DNA of 64,000 nucleotides, from NCBI GenBank assembly GCA_018806915.1, contig JAGKQI010000105.1:1550001-1614000 (forward strand), in the 5' to 3' direction. How positions within the stretch are numbered: position 1 is the stretch's first letter; each line of letters begins with the position of its first letter. Of the stretch, positions 1-9,595 are shown piece after piece. The DNA is from Phytophthora colocasiae. Taxonomy: Eukaryota > Oomycota > Peronosporomycetes > Peronosporales > Peronosporaceae. Position numbers and translations under genes: made by a program. The notes under the pieces are model-generated. The model saw only the letters and a program-made list of their open reading frames with translations. It had not been told where the DNA came from and made no database searches.

Positions 1-92
1 CGAAGGAGGCCCTGGACAACATCGCTTATACAACGATGACCAATATCCAAGCGTACATGGCCAAGGAGACTCTGGTGAACGAGGTCAAGTAA
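1..92 (+). CDS. D-lactate dehydrogenase, 3' end only
   Basis: The last 29 codons of an LdhA-type D-lactate dehydrogenase enter from the left edge and stop at TAA 90-92. The tail ends KETLVNEVK, the same ending as the complete copies further right, and it keeps the KEALDNIA segment just after the catalytic histidine region. The start and most of the gene lie outside the window. It is the first member of the tandem cluster and is in the same orientation as the next gene at 727. Confidence 0.85.
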   Translation, partial: KEALDNIAYTTMTNIQAYMAKETLVNEVK

Positions 93-726
93 ACTCTTCA
101 ACACAAGCACCCGCCGGTTGCGAAGACAAACTGGAAATGCTAAGCAGAAAATAAATCAACAATAAAAGTGTTGTTGAAGCGCATTTTGGAGTGAATGTCA
201 GTCTTCAGTGACCATCACTCTTCCTGCATCTTGGCAGAATTGTACGTGTTAGAGTAGCACTGAACTATACTCAGTCATGAGCCCGAGATCGCCGAAAACA
301 GTTCAACCGCGTCATGACAACAAGTGTCAGTCCAGAACGAGCTTCATCCACACGCGCACTTCAAGGAGACCATGATACGTTGCGGTGACTGCAACCTGAC
401 ACGAGTTGGTTGTAAACACATCTCTACTGCGGAAATGAGCACAGCGACAACTACATTACACTGCACACAACTAAGCCACAGTGCCGCATCCAAATCATCC
501 AGCTCTGCTTAGCGTACTTGAGCTGTCTGACCTCCGTCTTGAAAGCGGGCTGCTTCGAAGGCACGCATCACGCGTCAGCCAGATAGACACGCACACGGAA
601 TTCGCGGTTGACGTATCTCCACGCGACATACACGCTTCGGCCTCACGCACCGGCTTTGAAGTGCAGCTCCTTCAATTCATCCAAGGTCGCACATTATTGG
701 AAATTCCTTTAAGTGCCTAAGCAACG
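93..726. other. Intergenic spacer between D-LDH copies
   Basis: Short open frames occur here, but none has recognisable family features and none joins convincingly to the D-LDH exon at 727. It should hold the 3' UTR of the left gene and the promoter of the right gene. No clear core promoter was found. Confidence 0.5.
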
Positions 727-1963
727 ATGATGCAGCGCTGTGTGGCTTCATTCAGCCGCCGTCAGAGCCTTTCAATGGTGTGCCGATGGTTGCCAGCCCT
801 TGCACAGCGCGACTTCACCACTGCTCAACAACGCAAGGGCATGCGCATCGGCTTCTTTTCGGCACACAACTATGAGATCGGCACAATGAAGGCACTCGCC
901 GAGCATGCCGGTATCGCCAAAGACAACGAACTAGTGTACGTCACTTAACGGTGGATGCCTGGGGGTGATAGAGTGAGACTGACATTCGAAACATTGCAGA
1001 TTTTTCTCCAACAGGCTGACCCAGCAGACTACGCAGCTTGCCGAGAACTGCGAGGGCGTCTGCATCTTCGTCAATGACGTCGCTGACGCCACTGCACTAC
1101 GCAGGGTGAGCGACTATGAATTGTACGAGTCAATTTTACGTTCTAACTTCAGTTTTCTGTAGCTGCACGATCGTGGCACCCGCGTGCTGTTCCTGCGCTG
1201 CGCTGGCTTCGATATGGTCGACCTGGATGCAGCCAAAGAGCTTGATATGCCCGTAGTGCGCGTACCTGCATACTCACCGTACGCAGTGGCTGAACATGCT
1301 GCTGCGTTGATGATGACGTTGAACCGCAAGACGCACCGTGCTTTCAACCGCACACGTGAGCAGAACTTCCGACTAACGGGTCTGCTGGGCTTCGACATGA
1401 ACGGAAAGACTGTGGGTGTCATTGGTACGGGCAAGATTGGAGCCATCTACGCGCGTATTTGTAAGGGATTTGGATGTCGCGTACTTGCGTACGATGTAGC
1501 GGAGAACCCGGAAGCTTTGGGCTACGGGGTCGAGTACGTACCGCTTGAGGAGATATGGAAGGAGGCCGACATCATCTCGCTGCATTGCCCGCTGTTCCCG
1601 AGCACCAAGCACGTGATCAATGAGAACAGTATTAAGCAGATGAAGGACGGCGTGATGATCATCAACACGAGTCGTGGCGCGTTGATCAACACGGAAGCTC
1701 TAGTGGAAGGCATCAAGGCCAACAAGATCTCATCTGTTGGGCTAGATGTGTTTGAGGGCGAACAGGGCTACTTCTACTCGGACCGCTCAGGTGAAATCAT
1801 CGCCAACGATATGCTGGCTCGCCTGTTCACGTTCCCGAACGTGGTCATCACCGGCCACCAAGCATTCTTCACGGAAGAAGCACTAGACAACATTGCACGC
1901 ACCACTATCGACAACATCGCTGCATACATTGCCGACGAGCCACTTGTGAATGAGGTCAAGTAG
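727..1963 (+). CDS. D-lactate dehydrogenase, predicted mitochondrial, 3 exons
   Basis: Exons 727..935, 1000..1105 and 1163..1963 give 371 aa. The introns are GTACGT...TTGCAG (64 bp) and GTGAGC...CTGTAG (57 bp); splicing restores an unbroken match to the intronless paralogs. The enzyme reduces pyruvate to D-lactate with NADH. It has the Rossmann motif GVIGTGKIG, the catalytic Arg in NTSRG, Glu in DVFEGE and His in TGHQAF. It carries about 38 extra N-terminal residues (MMQRCVASFSRRQSLSMVCR and on) before MRIGFFS, where its paralogs begin. This stretch is rich in Arg, Ser and Ala and nearly free of acidic residues, as expected of a mitochondrial targeting peptide. It is the only copy with introns in this window. 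Start: first ATG of a tandem ATGATG. Confidence 0.88.
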
Positions 1964-2333
1964 CCAAAGGCAAGGCTAATCACGCTGTTTACTTTTCTGG
2001 TAAGAGAAAAGGCATGTCGAAGTTACTGCTGCATCCAATCCTAGCGTTAACGCTTTGGTGCCGCCGACGCGCTCTTGTATACTTTCTATCTCACAACTGC
2101 ATACTCGACACTGATCCTGTTAACGATTGATTCAATCGGAGACCAGTCGTCCGTTCCTCAGCACCTTACGGATGCGATAGATTTTAATCCGGTCCGTGTG
2201 GCGAATTGCACGGACAAGCAAGAAGCAATCTGCGTGCATTCAACCTTTTCAGCAGAAGTTGGTCACAACAAAAAATATCTCCATCTGTAATGAACCACGT
2301 TCAAAGTAAACAAAACGAAATGTACTTTTGATA
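1964..2333. other. 3' flank between D-LDH and Gypsy element
   Basis: No gene seen. The last 30 or so bases before the Gypsy element (about 2305-2338) are a diverged copy of the 3' flank of the D-LDH gene at 15072, read in inverse orientation. They therefore belong to the duplicated D-LDH locus that the element split. Confidence 0.5.
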
Positions 2334-2338
2334 CTATG

Positions 2339-2722
2339 TGTAGTAGAACCTAGGCTCTAAAGCTTAGTTCTAACGTGCAACAGACTGCGCACTCCCCAAG
2401 CAGACATCACAGACTGTGTCCTACAGCATCAGCTGAGGCAACTTCATGTTCTACATGTTATAACAGGTCAGGCTGTTAGTGGCTGACTTTGTTTGCACTT
2501 GGAGCTTGTATGTCTAGCTACATGTATCCTTAGGAATGATTGCTTGGCGAGCAGCAACTTCAAGGAGTTCTGCCTTCAAGTACTCGTTCTCTCTGAGTGG
2601 AGGCTCGTTGCCGAAGCTCACTCTTCAATTTCTTATCAATACACTAGGCTACAGTTCCTGCGGGCTAGCCCCCGCATTGCCTTGTGTTAACGACTTTGAA
2701 TTTCGACCCCGGGAATACTACA
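2339..2722 (+). repeat. 5' LTR of Gypsy element
   Basis: 384-bp direct repeat, TGTAGTA at the start and TACTACA at the end, identical by eye to 7740-8123. Preceded by CTATG at 2334-2338. A primer binding site is not obvious; TGGTAGG lies about 9 bases inside the element. Confidence 0.93.
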
Positions 2723-2805
2723 AAGAATTCTTTGGTAGGTTTTCCATTGAAGTGCAACGACCTGTTGTACAGCTAGTGGACAACTGAAGTTGAAGACAAC
2801 TCAAG

Positions 2806-3766
2806 ATGGCGGACGCTGGAGCGACTGGTTCTGTACCACTGTTTACCCCGGTTTTACCACCAAAGATAGTGTCGACCTCTCATGGAGCACTGGTGAACTG
2901 GAGGAAGGAAAGACACGACTATGAGGCGAAGCTGCACGCGCGCTGCCGTGTGACTGGTGAAGCTTTTGAAGCTGTGGTAGATTCTGTCGCAGGAGCATTC
3001 AACCCCCACCTGCTGGACGCTTTCTGCGAGCTCCAGCTTGGAGTCTCGCCAGCTAACGCCACCGACGACATGCTGATAACTGAGATCGAGAAGATCATCT
3101 CGAGCGTGAAAAACGGCTCCTTGCCTGACATCAAGGACCTTTATGAGCGTGAACTAAAGCCCAACATGGCCGAGAGCGACGTGAGAGCCCGCTATATCGA
3201 CTACTTCATGCTGTTTAATACCATTACGTTGGAGAATGGCTTGACAGAATGTTTTTCTGAGGTAGATGGCGTGAAAGAGAAGTGCAAGCGGTTGATAGCA
3301 TCGCTACGGCCAGAGGCGTTAAAGAAGGAAGTGAAGCAGAGAGTCCGTTTTACTGACAAGGCTGCCGCGTCCAACGCGAAACTTCTTTTCGATCTGATAG
3401 TCGAGCGTGCAACGGAGCATGAGCGCTATTATCAGCGCCAAAAAGAAACAGCGACAGGAGGCGTCCGGGCGTGAGGCTATTTCGTCTAAGAAGCAAAAGG
3501 ATAAGAAGCAATCGAAGCAGTCGAACGGAACGGCGCTTCAAGAGTCGACTAGTAGAGACACTGCGAGAGTAAAGGTCGATCAGAAGACCAAGCCCAAGGC
3601 TAAAACAGAGGCTTCACGTCAACCTCCAGGTCCATGTCCGAAATGCAAGGCCATGCATTGGCTGCGTGAGTGTACGGAGGCAAGTGAGGACGAAAAAAAG
3701 GAGCTCGTACAGAAATTGCGTGATGCGCGCAAGGCCAAGAAGGCGCGTACCAAAACGCCTCGGTGA
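2806..3766 (+). pseudogene. Gypsy gag-like region, frame-broken
   Basis: The first frame (2806..3474, 222 aa from ATG) begins MADAGATGSVPLF and is a helical capsid-like segment of the retrotransposon gag type. Coding continues in the next frame (to 3766), which is very lysine-rich and carries one zinc knuckle, CPKCKAMHWLREC, a CCHC-like pattern that would bind nucleic acid. The frame change lies near an A-run at about 3440. Either an indel inactivates gag or the element uses recoding; nothing here distinguishes these, though mutation is likelier because more breaks follow. Confidence 0.75.
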
Positions 3767-4421
3767 GCTTTTACCTAACACAGAGCGACATGTGGTATTG
3801 AATGGAGTCCTGGAGCTGCCGTACTGTCCTGATAGCGGCTCGGATTTCACTGTGATTGGACTTTCGCACTGGAAACGCCTTCTAGTTGCCGATCCGAGTG
3901 TAACGAAGGAAAAACTTGATACTCCTGTTCGCACCCAGGCATTTGGAGCGACGTGGGTGACAGCTGAATGGAAGACTTGTCTTCAAGTACTAATTCAAAC
4001 TGCGGCTGGCCCTGTCGAGCCTATGGGATTAGTGGACGTACTTATTGTCGACGTGGACGATGAAGAGTTCATTGTGGGGAATGATTTGTTGGTGATGTTG
4101 GGTATTGACGTCGATAGACAGCTTGAGCAACTGGCCAGCCACAACATCGATGATTTGACCGGTGACCCAGTGGAGCTTGAAGCTGACGAAATGCCCGTGA
4201 ATCCTGATAAAACTCCATCTGATGACGATGATATTTTCGCTGCTGTTGAAAGATTGATTGATCGTGCGGTGGAGAATGGATTTCCTGTGGAACGTGTGGA
4301 GCAGTTGCGGACTATTGCTCATGCATATGACGTGTGGCGCCTGGAGCTCCGAGCGGATCCTCCTGCTAGTGTCCCACCAATGGAGATTCGATTGAAAAAC
4401 GGGGCTCGCCCCACGAAGTGA
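3767..4421 (+). pseudogene. Gypsy protease region
   Basis: In a third frame a retropepsin-like segment follows gag. The active-site motif reads PDSGSDFTVIG, and a later EFIVGNDLLVMLG matches the conserved segment before the end of retropepsins. The frame ends at a TGA (4419-4421), after which the same frame continues as reverse transcriptase, so this TGA interrupts pol. Acts in polyprotein maturation in intact relatives. Confidence 0.75.
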
Positions 4422-5896
4422 CTGGTCTATGAGAATCCTGATAGTCGTTGGGCGAGTCCTGTTTTGCCGGTGAAGAAGAGCGCGGATCTATTGGACCTTC
4501 GACAAACGACAGACTACCGAGTATTGAATGACCAGACAGAAATAATGGCTGCAGTGATGCCAATCCTCGCTGTAGTTATGGAAAATGCTCGAGGAATGAA
4601 ACACTTTGGACTTTTTGATTTCTTGAAGGGTTTTTGGCAGTTGCCACTTGCAGAATTCTGTCAGGAATTCCTGTCGTACATGACTGACGAGAAAATATTC
4701 ACACCCCGTCGTGTTCCCCAAGGAAGTAGTGACGCAGCTATTTTCTTCCAGAAGACAATGGAGACATGCTTTGCGAGTTTACTCTACGAACATCTACTTA
4801 TCTGGATTGATGACTTGCTGTTGTACGCTGCTGACATGGATACATACATGGTTAAGTTGGGTGAATTCTTCGCGTTACTGAATCAGTTTGGTCTCAAGCT
4901 TAGTGCTAAAAAGTCCAGTCTCTATCAAACTGAAGTGAAGTGGTGTGGACGAGTGCTGGATCACCAAGGTGTTCGCCATGATTCACAACGGATTGACACA
5001 CTTCGGCAGATCCCGTACCCAAAGACCGCTGGCGAATTGCAGCAATTTGTCTGTGCTGTTAACTGGATGAGAGAAAGCATTGTGGATTACGCGCGACAAG
5101 TACAGCCACTTCAGAAACGCCTGGATACCGCACTTGCTTCTACCAAACGTACGCGCCGTGCAGCAGCTGGAATTGTGCTGGAATTAACTGAAGACGAGCG
5201 CGTTGCTTTTGATAACGTCAAGGAAATGCTAGCCACATGTGCTACGCTCGATTTTCCTGATGACTCAGCTACTACCTGTCTGTTTACAGATGCATCAGAC
5301 ATTGGGTGGGCTCTCATTGTGACTCAAGTGGTGAATTTTGACTCGAAGCTGCCGGCTACTGAGCAACAGCACCGGCTCCTCCATTGCATGAGCGGTACAT
5401 TTACTGGAAGTCAGTTGAACTGGACGGTGACGGAAAAGGAGGCCCTACCTATTGTGGTCGCTTGTGAAAAGCTTGACTATCTCTTACTGCGTCCAAAGCC
5501 TTTTCGAATGTACTGCGACCACAGAAATTTAATTCACGTCTTCGCACCCCACCAGAATGTGAAGAAACATGTGAAAGGCAAGTTGTTGAGGTGGTCTATG
5601 AAGCTTTTGAACTACCGATACGTCGTGGAGCATGTGCCCGGCCCTGACAATGTTTGGGCCGATATGATATCTCGTTGGGCTGGTAATCACTCAACAGCGA
5701 AGGTGAAGCGTCTTAGATCCCTGAAGAAGCGACTATGGTGTCACCATCTACACGAACCTTGACAGAGTCACAGCCATCGTCACTTCGACCTCTGGATGCT
5801 GATTCTTTCGTTTGGCCCACGGTGGCAGAACTTGCCGAGGTCCAAGCAACTTCGGACGCTCCGGCCAATGTAGATATTGCTGACAACGGCCTTTAA
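4422..5896 (+). pseudogene. Gypsy reverse transcriptase and RNase H region
   Basis: After the TGA the frame continues to 5762. It shows RT motifs: FDFLKGFWQLPL, the RRVPQGSSDA block and the catalytic box IWIDDLLLYA (a WIDD variant of YxDD). RNase H follows, with TDASDIGWAL (catalytic Asp), TEKEALPIV (catalytic Glu) and CDHRNLIHVF. The frame ends at 5762; coding continues one frame over to about 5896, then shifts again before the integrase. The core polymerase residues are present, but the enzyme cannot be made as one product without recoding. Confidence 0.85.
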
Positions 5897-7385
5897 CCCT
5901 AGAGGGACGGATTTGGGTACCCAGCACGGCTACAGACCTGATCCAGCGCCTCTGTATTGTAGCGCATTGCGGTGCACAAGGCCATCGTGGCCAGAATGTG
6001 ATGCAGACGCATTTGTCTCGGATTTTCGCTATCGATGGAATTACAACCATTGTCAAGACGTTTGTGAAGGATTGCCTATTGTGTCTGCACTCTCGAGGGG
6101 GAAATGTCATCCCACGCCCTTGGGGCGAAGTGATCGATTGCAAAACGCGTAATGGATTGCTACATTTCGATTATCTCTACCTGGGAAGCAGCTATGGCAC
6201 AAGCAAGTACATCCTGGTCCTCAAGGACCATGCAACGCATTATTGCGAGATAGTAGTTGCAGACACAGCTGACAGCAGAGTAGCGGTGGAAGCACTGCTG
6301 GATTGGCACTCGCGGTTTGGCCTGCCACCTGAGTGGGTATCTGATTGCGGTTCACATTTCAAGAATGAAGTCTACGTACTTTGCAGAAGTTCACCCCCGC
6401 GTACTCACCTTGGATAAACGGATCCATAGAGAGGGTAAATCGCGACATCCTACAAGTGGTGCGTGCAATGATCCTGGAGTACAAGATCAGCTACAAGGAC
6501 TGGGTCTACTTGGTGCCGATAATTCAGGCAAACTTGAACCACACTGCAGTTCCTTCTCTGGCGAATCGTGCTCCAGTGGAGCTGTTTACGGGCTTGGAAT
6601 GTCCAACACCGCTGCGTGAGTTCTATCTACCGGACCATGGCAAGTTGCAAACTATCCCTGACAGTGACCGAATTGAGGAGTATCTCGCAGAGCTGCGCTC
6701 CAGCATGCAAGTGATGCACAACGCTGTGGAAGACCAGCGTCTGAAACAGAGACTTCTGAATAAGAAGAAAGAGCGGGGGAAAAATCTCGTTAACTTCTCT
6801 GAAGGTGATTTTGTCTTGCGGTCACGAGTGGATGAAAAACACAAGAACAAGTTGCAGGTGACATGGGTTGGACCTTATCGAGTATTACGTGCTGATGCAC
6901 ACTCATTTCACGTACAGCACCTCGTCACCGGTGACGAGCTTGATGTGCATGCATCTCGGCTGAAATTTTACGCTGACAGTAGCCTCGACATCACCGAGGA
7001 ATTGTTGGAGCATGTGGCCTCGCAAGGAATATTGCTCGCTGTAAATGAGCTTAAGTCACATCGGTGGAACGAAGATATCCAGGACTTTGAAGTGTTAGTG
7101 AACTGGAAGGGCTTGGAGACGATCGAGGACTCTTATGAGCCAATGCAGAGCCTCGCTACTGATATTCACGTGTTACTAGACAACTATGTGGCACAAGCCC
7201 GAGACACCCGGTTATCTGACTATTGGCAGAAGCTTGCTGGAAACCGTGCACAACGAACTATTTCGACAACTACGGAGACCTTGCCTGCCAGCTTAGCGCA
7301 TGTGCCATCAGGCAATGCGAAGGAGTCAAAACGAATGCCGACCGGTAAGAAACGCCGCCGCCAAACTGCCCGGAAGTACTGTTAG
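5897..7385 (+). pseudogene. Gypsy integrase with C-terminal chromodomain
   Basis: The part to 6417 holds the zinc-binding module (HCGAQGHRG, then CLLCLH) and the DDE core up to WVSDCGSHFKNEV. A frame change near 6390 leads to 6381..7385, with the catalytic-Glu segment AYSPWINGSIERVNRD. At about 7015-7190 a chromodomain follows: HRWNEDIQDFEVLVNWKG, then SYEPM, the aromatic/acidic pattern that recognises methylated histone tails in chromoviruses. In intact relatives the chromodomain directs insertion to particular chromatin. Confidence 0.85.
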
Positions 7386-7739
7386 CAGTATTTCTCAGCA
7401 AGGCGAAGGTACAAATGATAAAGAGACTGGCGCTGAGCGTCCAGGAGCTCGACGACGAGTCAAGCAGACCTCCAGTGAGAATAACTTGCCTCATGGACGC
7501 CTGACTAGAGTGGTGACTGTTGCTGCAGATGTGCCTCAGTGTTTCGGACGCAATGCCAGCACAAGGACTCTGCAACGAGCAGCGGCATCAACTACGACGA
7601 TCTAGCCGCAAACGCAAGGCGCGTACGGTTGGAACCCCGTAGCTTCACCAATGTGAATCTACACAAGGTCAATGATGCCGAAGTTGAACCCTTGCACGTT
7701 TTCCAGAGGAAGACGTGGGGAACTAAGCTTCGGGGGCAG

Positions 7740-8123
7740 TGTAGTAGAACCTAGGCTCTAAAGCTTAGTTCTAACGTGCAACAGACTGCGCACTCCCCAA
7801 GCAGACATCACAGACTGTGTCCTACAGCATCAGCTGAGGCAACTTCATGTTCTACATGTTATAACAGGTCAGGCTGTTAGTGGCTGACTTTGTTTGCACT
7901 TGGAGCTTGTATGTCTAGCTACATGTATCCTTAGGAATGATTGCTTGGCGAGCAGCAACTTCAAGGAGTTCTGCCTTCAAGTACTCGTTCTCTCTGAGTG
8001 GAGGCTCGTTGCCGAAGCTCACTCTTCAATTTCTTATCAATACACTAGGCTACAGTTCCTGCGGGCTAGCCCCCGCATTGCCTTGTGTTAACGACTTTGA
8101 ATTTCGACCCCGGGAATACTACA
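7740..8123 (+). repeat. 3' LTR of Gypsy element
   Basis: 384-bp direct repeat of 2339-2722, no mismatch seen. Followed directly by the target duplication CTATG (8124-8128). Confidence 0.93.
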
Positions 8124-9215
8124 CTATGACGAGTATCTGGTTGTCTATCTACAAGGCACGCTTTACTTACTTGACCTCGTTCACCAGAGTCTCCTTGCCC
8201 ACGTACGCCTTCACGTTGGCGAACGTCGTCAGAGCAATGTTGTCCAGAGCCTCCTTCGTGAAGAAAGCCTGGTGGCCGGTGATCAAGACGTTCGGGAACG
8301 TGAACAAGCGGGCCAGAGTCTCGTCCTGGATGACGACGCCCGAGCGGTCCGAGTAGAAGTACTCGCCCTCACCCTCGAACACGTCGAGACCGACCGAGCC
8401 GATCTTGCCGCTCTTCAGGCCGTCCACCAGCGCCTTGGTGTCGATCAGACCGCCACGACTCGTGTTGATGATCACCACGCCCTCCTTCATCTTCGAGATG
8501 CTCTCTGCGTTGATCGTGTGCTTGGTAGACGGAAACAGCGGGCAGTGCAGCGAGATGATGTCCGCGCGCTTCCACATCTCGTCCAACGAGACGTACTCGA
8601 CGCCGTAGCTCAGAGCTTCTGGGTTCTGCACCACATCGTAGCCGAGCACTGTGGCGCCGAAACCGGCAGCAATGCGAGCGAACAGAGCTCCGATCTTGCC
8701 CGTGCCGACCACACCGATGGTCTTGCCGTGCACGTCGAAGCCCAGAAGACCCGACAGACGGAAGTTCTGCTCGCGCGTGCGGTTGTACGAGCGGTGGATC
8801 TTGCGGTTCAGCGTCATCATGAGCGATGCGGCGTGCTCCGCCACGGCGTACGGAGAGTAAGCAGGCACGCGGGTCACGGCCATGCCGAGCTCCTTGGCCA
8901 CCTTGAGGTCGATCATGTCGAAACCGGCGCAACGCAGGAACATGGCCTTGGTGCCGCCGGCAGCCAGCACACGCAGCGCAGCCTCATCGGCGACGTCGTT
9001 GACGAAGATGCAGACACCTTCGCAGCCCTCTGCCAGCTTGGCCGAGTTGGCGTCCAGACGAGGCGTGAAGAACTTGAGCTCGTGTGCGGGGGTGACGCCC
9101 TGCTCCTTGGCGATGCGCTCCATGGACTCGATGTCGTAGCTGTGCGACGAGAAGAAGGCGATCTGCATGGTTGTTGTAGTGGGGTAGTGTGGAGTTCTTG
9201 GTAAAATGAAGAATG
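8124..9215. repeat. Inverted repeat arm A (D-LDH duplication)
   Basis: 1,092 bp that match 15025-16116 in reverse complement with no difference seen by eye, covering the whole D-LDH coding region, its short 5' UTR and 43 bp of 3' flank. The left end coincides with the Gypsy insertion. The right end falls inside the core promoter, where CCATTCTTCATTTT here replaces TCATTCTTCATTTT in the other arm. Confidence 0.9.
8167..9168 (-). CDS. D-lactate dehydrogenase (inverted copy)
   Basis: 333 aa, no intron. Start chosen at MQIAFFSS (ATG at 9166-9168), which matches the N-terminus of LdhA-type enzymes; the longer open frame upstream is 5' UTR. NAD-binding GVVGTGKIG lies near residue 152. Catalytic residues are Arg about 238 (NTSRGG), Glu about 265 (VFEGE) and His about 299 (TGHQAF). 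Reaction: pyruvate + NADH to D-lactate, cytosolic, fermentative. The protein is identical to that of the divergent gene at 15072. The Gypsy element lies just beyond the stop codon. A large open frame on the opposite strand is a shadow of the strong codon bias. Confidence 0.93.
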   Translation of the reverse strand: MQIAFFSSHSYDIESMERIAKEQGVTPAHELKFFTPRLDANSAKLAEGCEGVCIFVNDVADEAALRVLAAGGTKAMFLRCAGFDMIDLKVAKELGMAVTRVPAYSPYAVAEHAASLMMTLNRKIHRSYNRTREQNFRLSGLLGFDVHGKTIGVVGTGKIGALFARIAAGFGATVLGYDVVQNPEALSYGVEYVSLDEMWKRADIISLHCPLFPSTKHTINAESISKMKEGVVIINTSRGGLIDTKALVDGLKSGKIGSVGLDVFEGEGEYFYSDRSGVVIQDETLARLFTFPNVLITGHQAFFTKEALDNIALTTFANVKAYVGKETLVNEVK

Positions 9216-9218
9216 GTT
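9204..9218 (-). promoter_or_regulatory. Core promoter, altered initiator
   Basis: Reads CCATTCTTCATTTT on the minus strand. The flanking element CATTTT is intact, but the initiator TCATT seen in the other D-LDH arm is CCATT here, because the duplication ends at this base. It lies 36-50 bp upstream of the start codon, the usual place in oomycetes. Confidence 0.5.
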
Positions 9219-9382
9219 GATCTAACCTCGTGTTAAAAGCGACGCATCGAGTCTTGGTGCTTGGGGACTTGCATACACGGAATTGTAGAGCGCATGTAGC
9301 GATCCCGGACAACACAGTAGATGATGCATTTCTCTGTGTTTCTGACGCTGCTTGGAGTGCGGGGTGGACCTTTCTTGAAGCG

Positions 9383-9536
9383 ACTTGCAGATAGAAGAGA
9401 ATAGTCTCACGCCAGTAAATATGCTGCTACTCTTCGGCACAGATATGCAGATGTAACCAGGGTTACAAAAGGGGTACACTACAGTTGAGAAAGTCTAATC
9501 GATAATATAACTTCTTTTGCCCCCTAGCTCGCAAGT
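9383..9536 (+). repeat. 5' LTR of Copia element
   Basis: 154 bp, ends ACTTGC and GCAAGT (a 6-bp inverted pair). Differs from the 3' LTR by one substitution and one inserted base as read by eye. The following bases GGTTATGAGCCC, with the last T of the LTR, could be a tRNA primer binding site starting TGG. Confidence 0.88.
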
Positions 9537-9595
9537 GGTTATGAGCCCAAAGACTCGAAGGAGGTTCCTACTGTGTATCAGTCATTTCCCTCACC

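Larger units (their letters stand above)
2339..8123 (+). mobile_element. Gypsy LTR retrotransposon with chromodomain integrase (defective)
   Basis: A 5.8-kb element bounded by two 384-bp LTRs and flanked by a 5-bp target duplication CTATG (2334-2338 and 8124-8128). LTR ends are TGTAGTA...TACTACA. The order is gag, protease, reverse transcriptase, RNase H, integrase, chromodomain, as in Ty3/Gypsy chromoviruses. A purine tract ending CGGGGGCAG abuts the 3' LTR. The internal region is broken by several frame changes and an in-frame TGA, yet the two LTRs read as identical. It sits 43 bp past the stop codon of the minus-strand D-LDH gene. Confidence 0.93.

Noticed and set aside
8272..9204. 310-codon frame opposite the D-LDH gene (also 15036-15968)
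   Set aside because: Exact antisense shadow of the highly biased D-LDH coding sequence; present in both copies only because the copies are identical.
9222..9315. N-terminal extension of the minus-strand D-LDH frame
   Set aside because: It lies upstream of the core promoter and differs from the identical plus-strand copy; the conserved start is at 9168.
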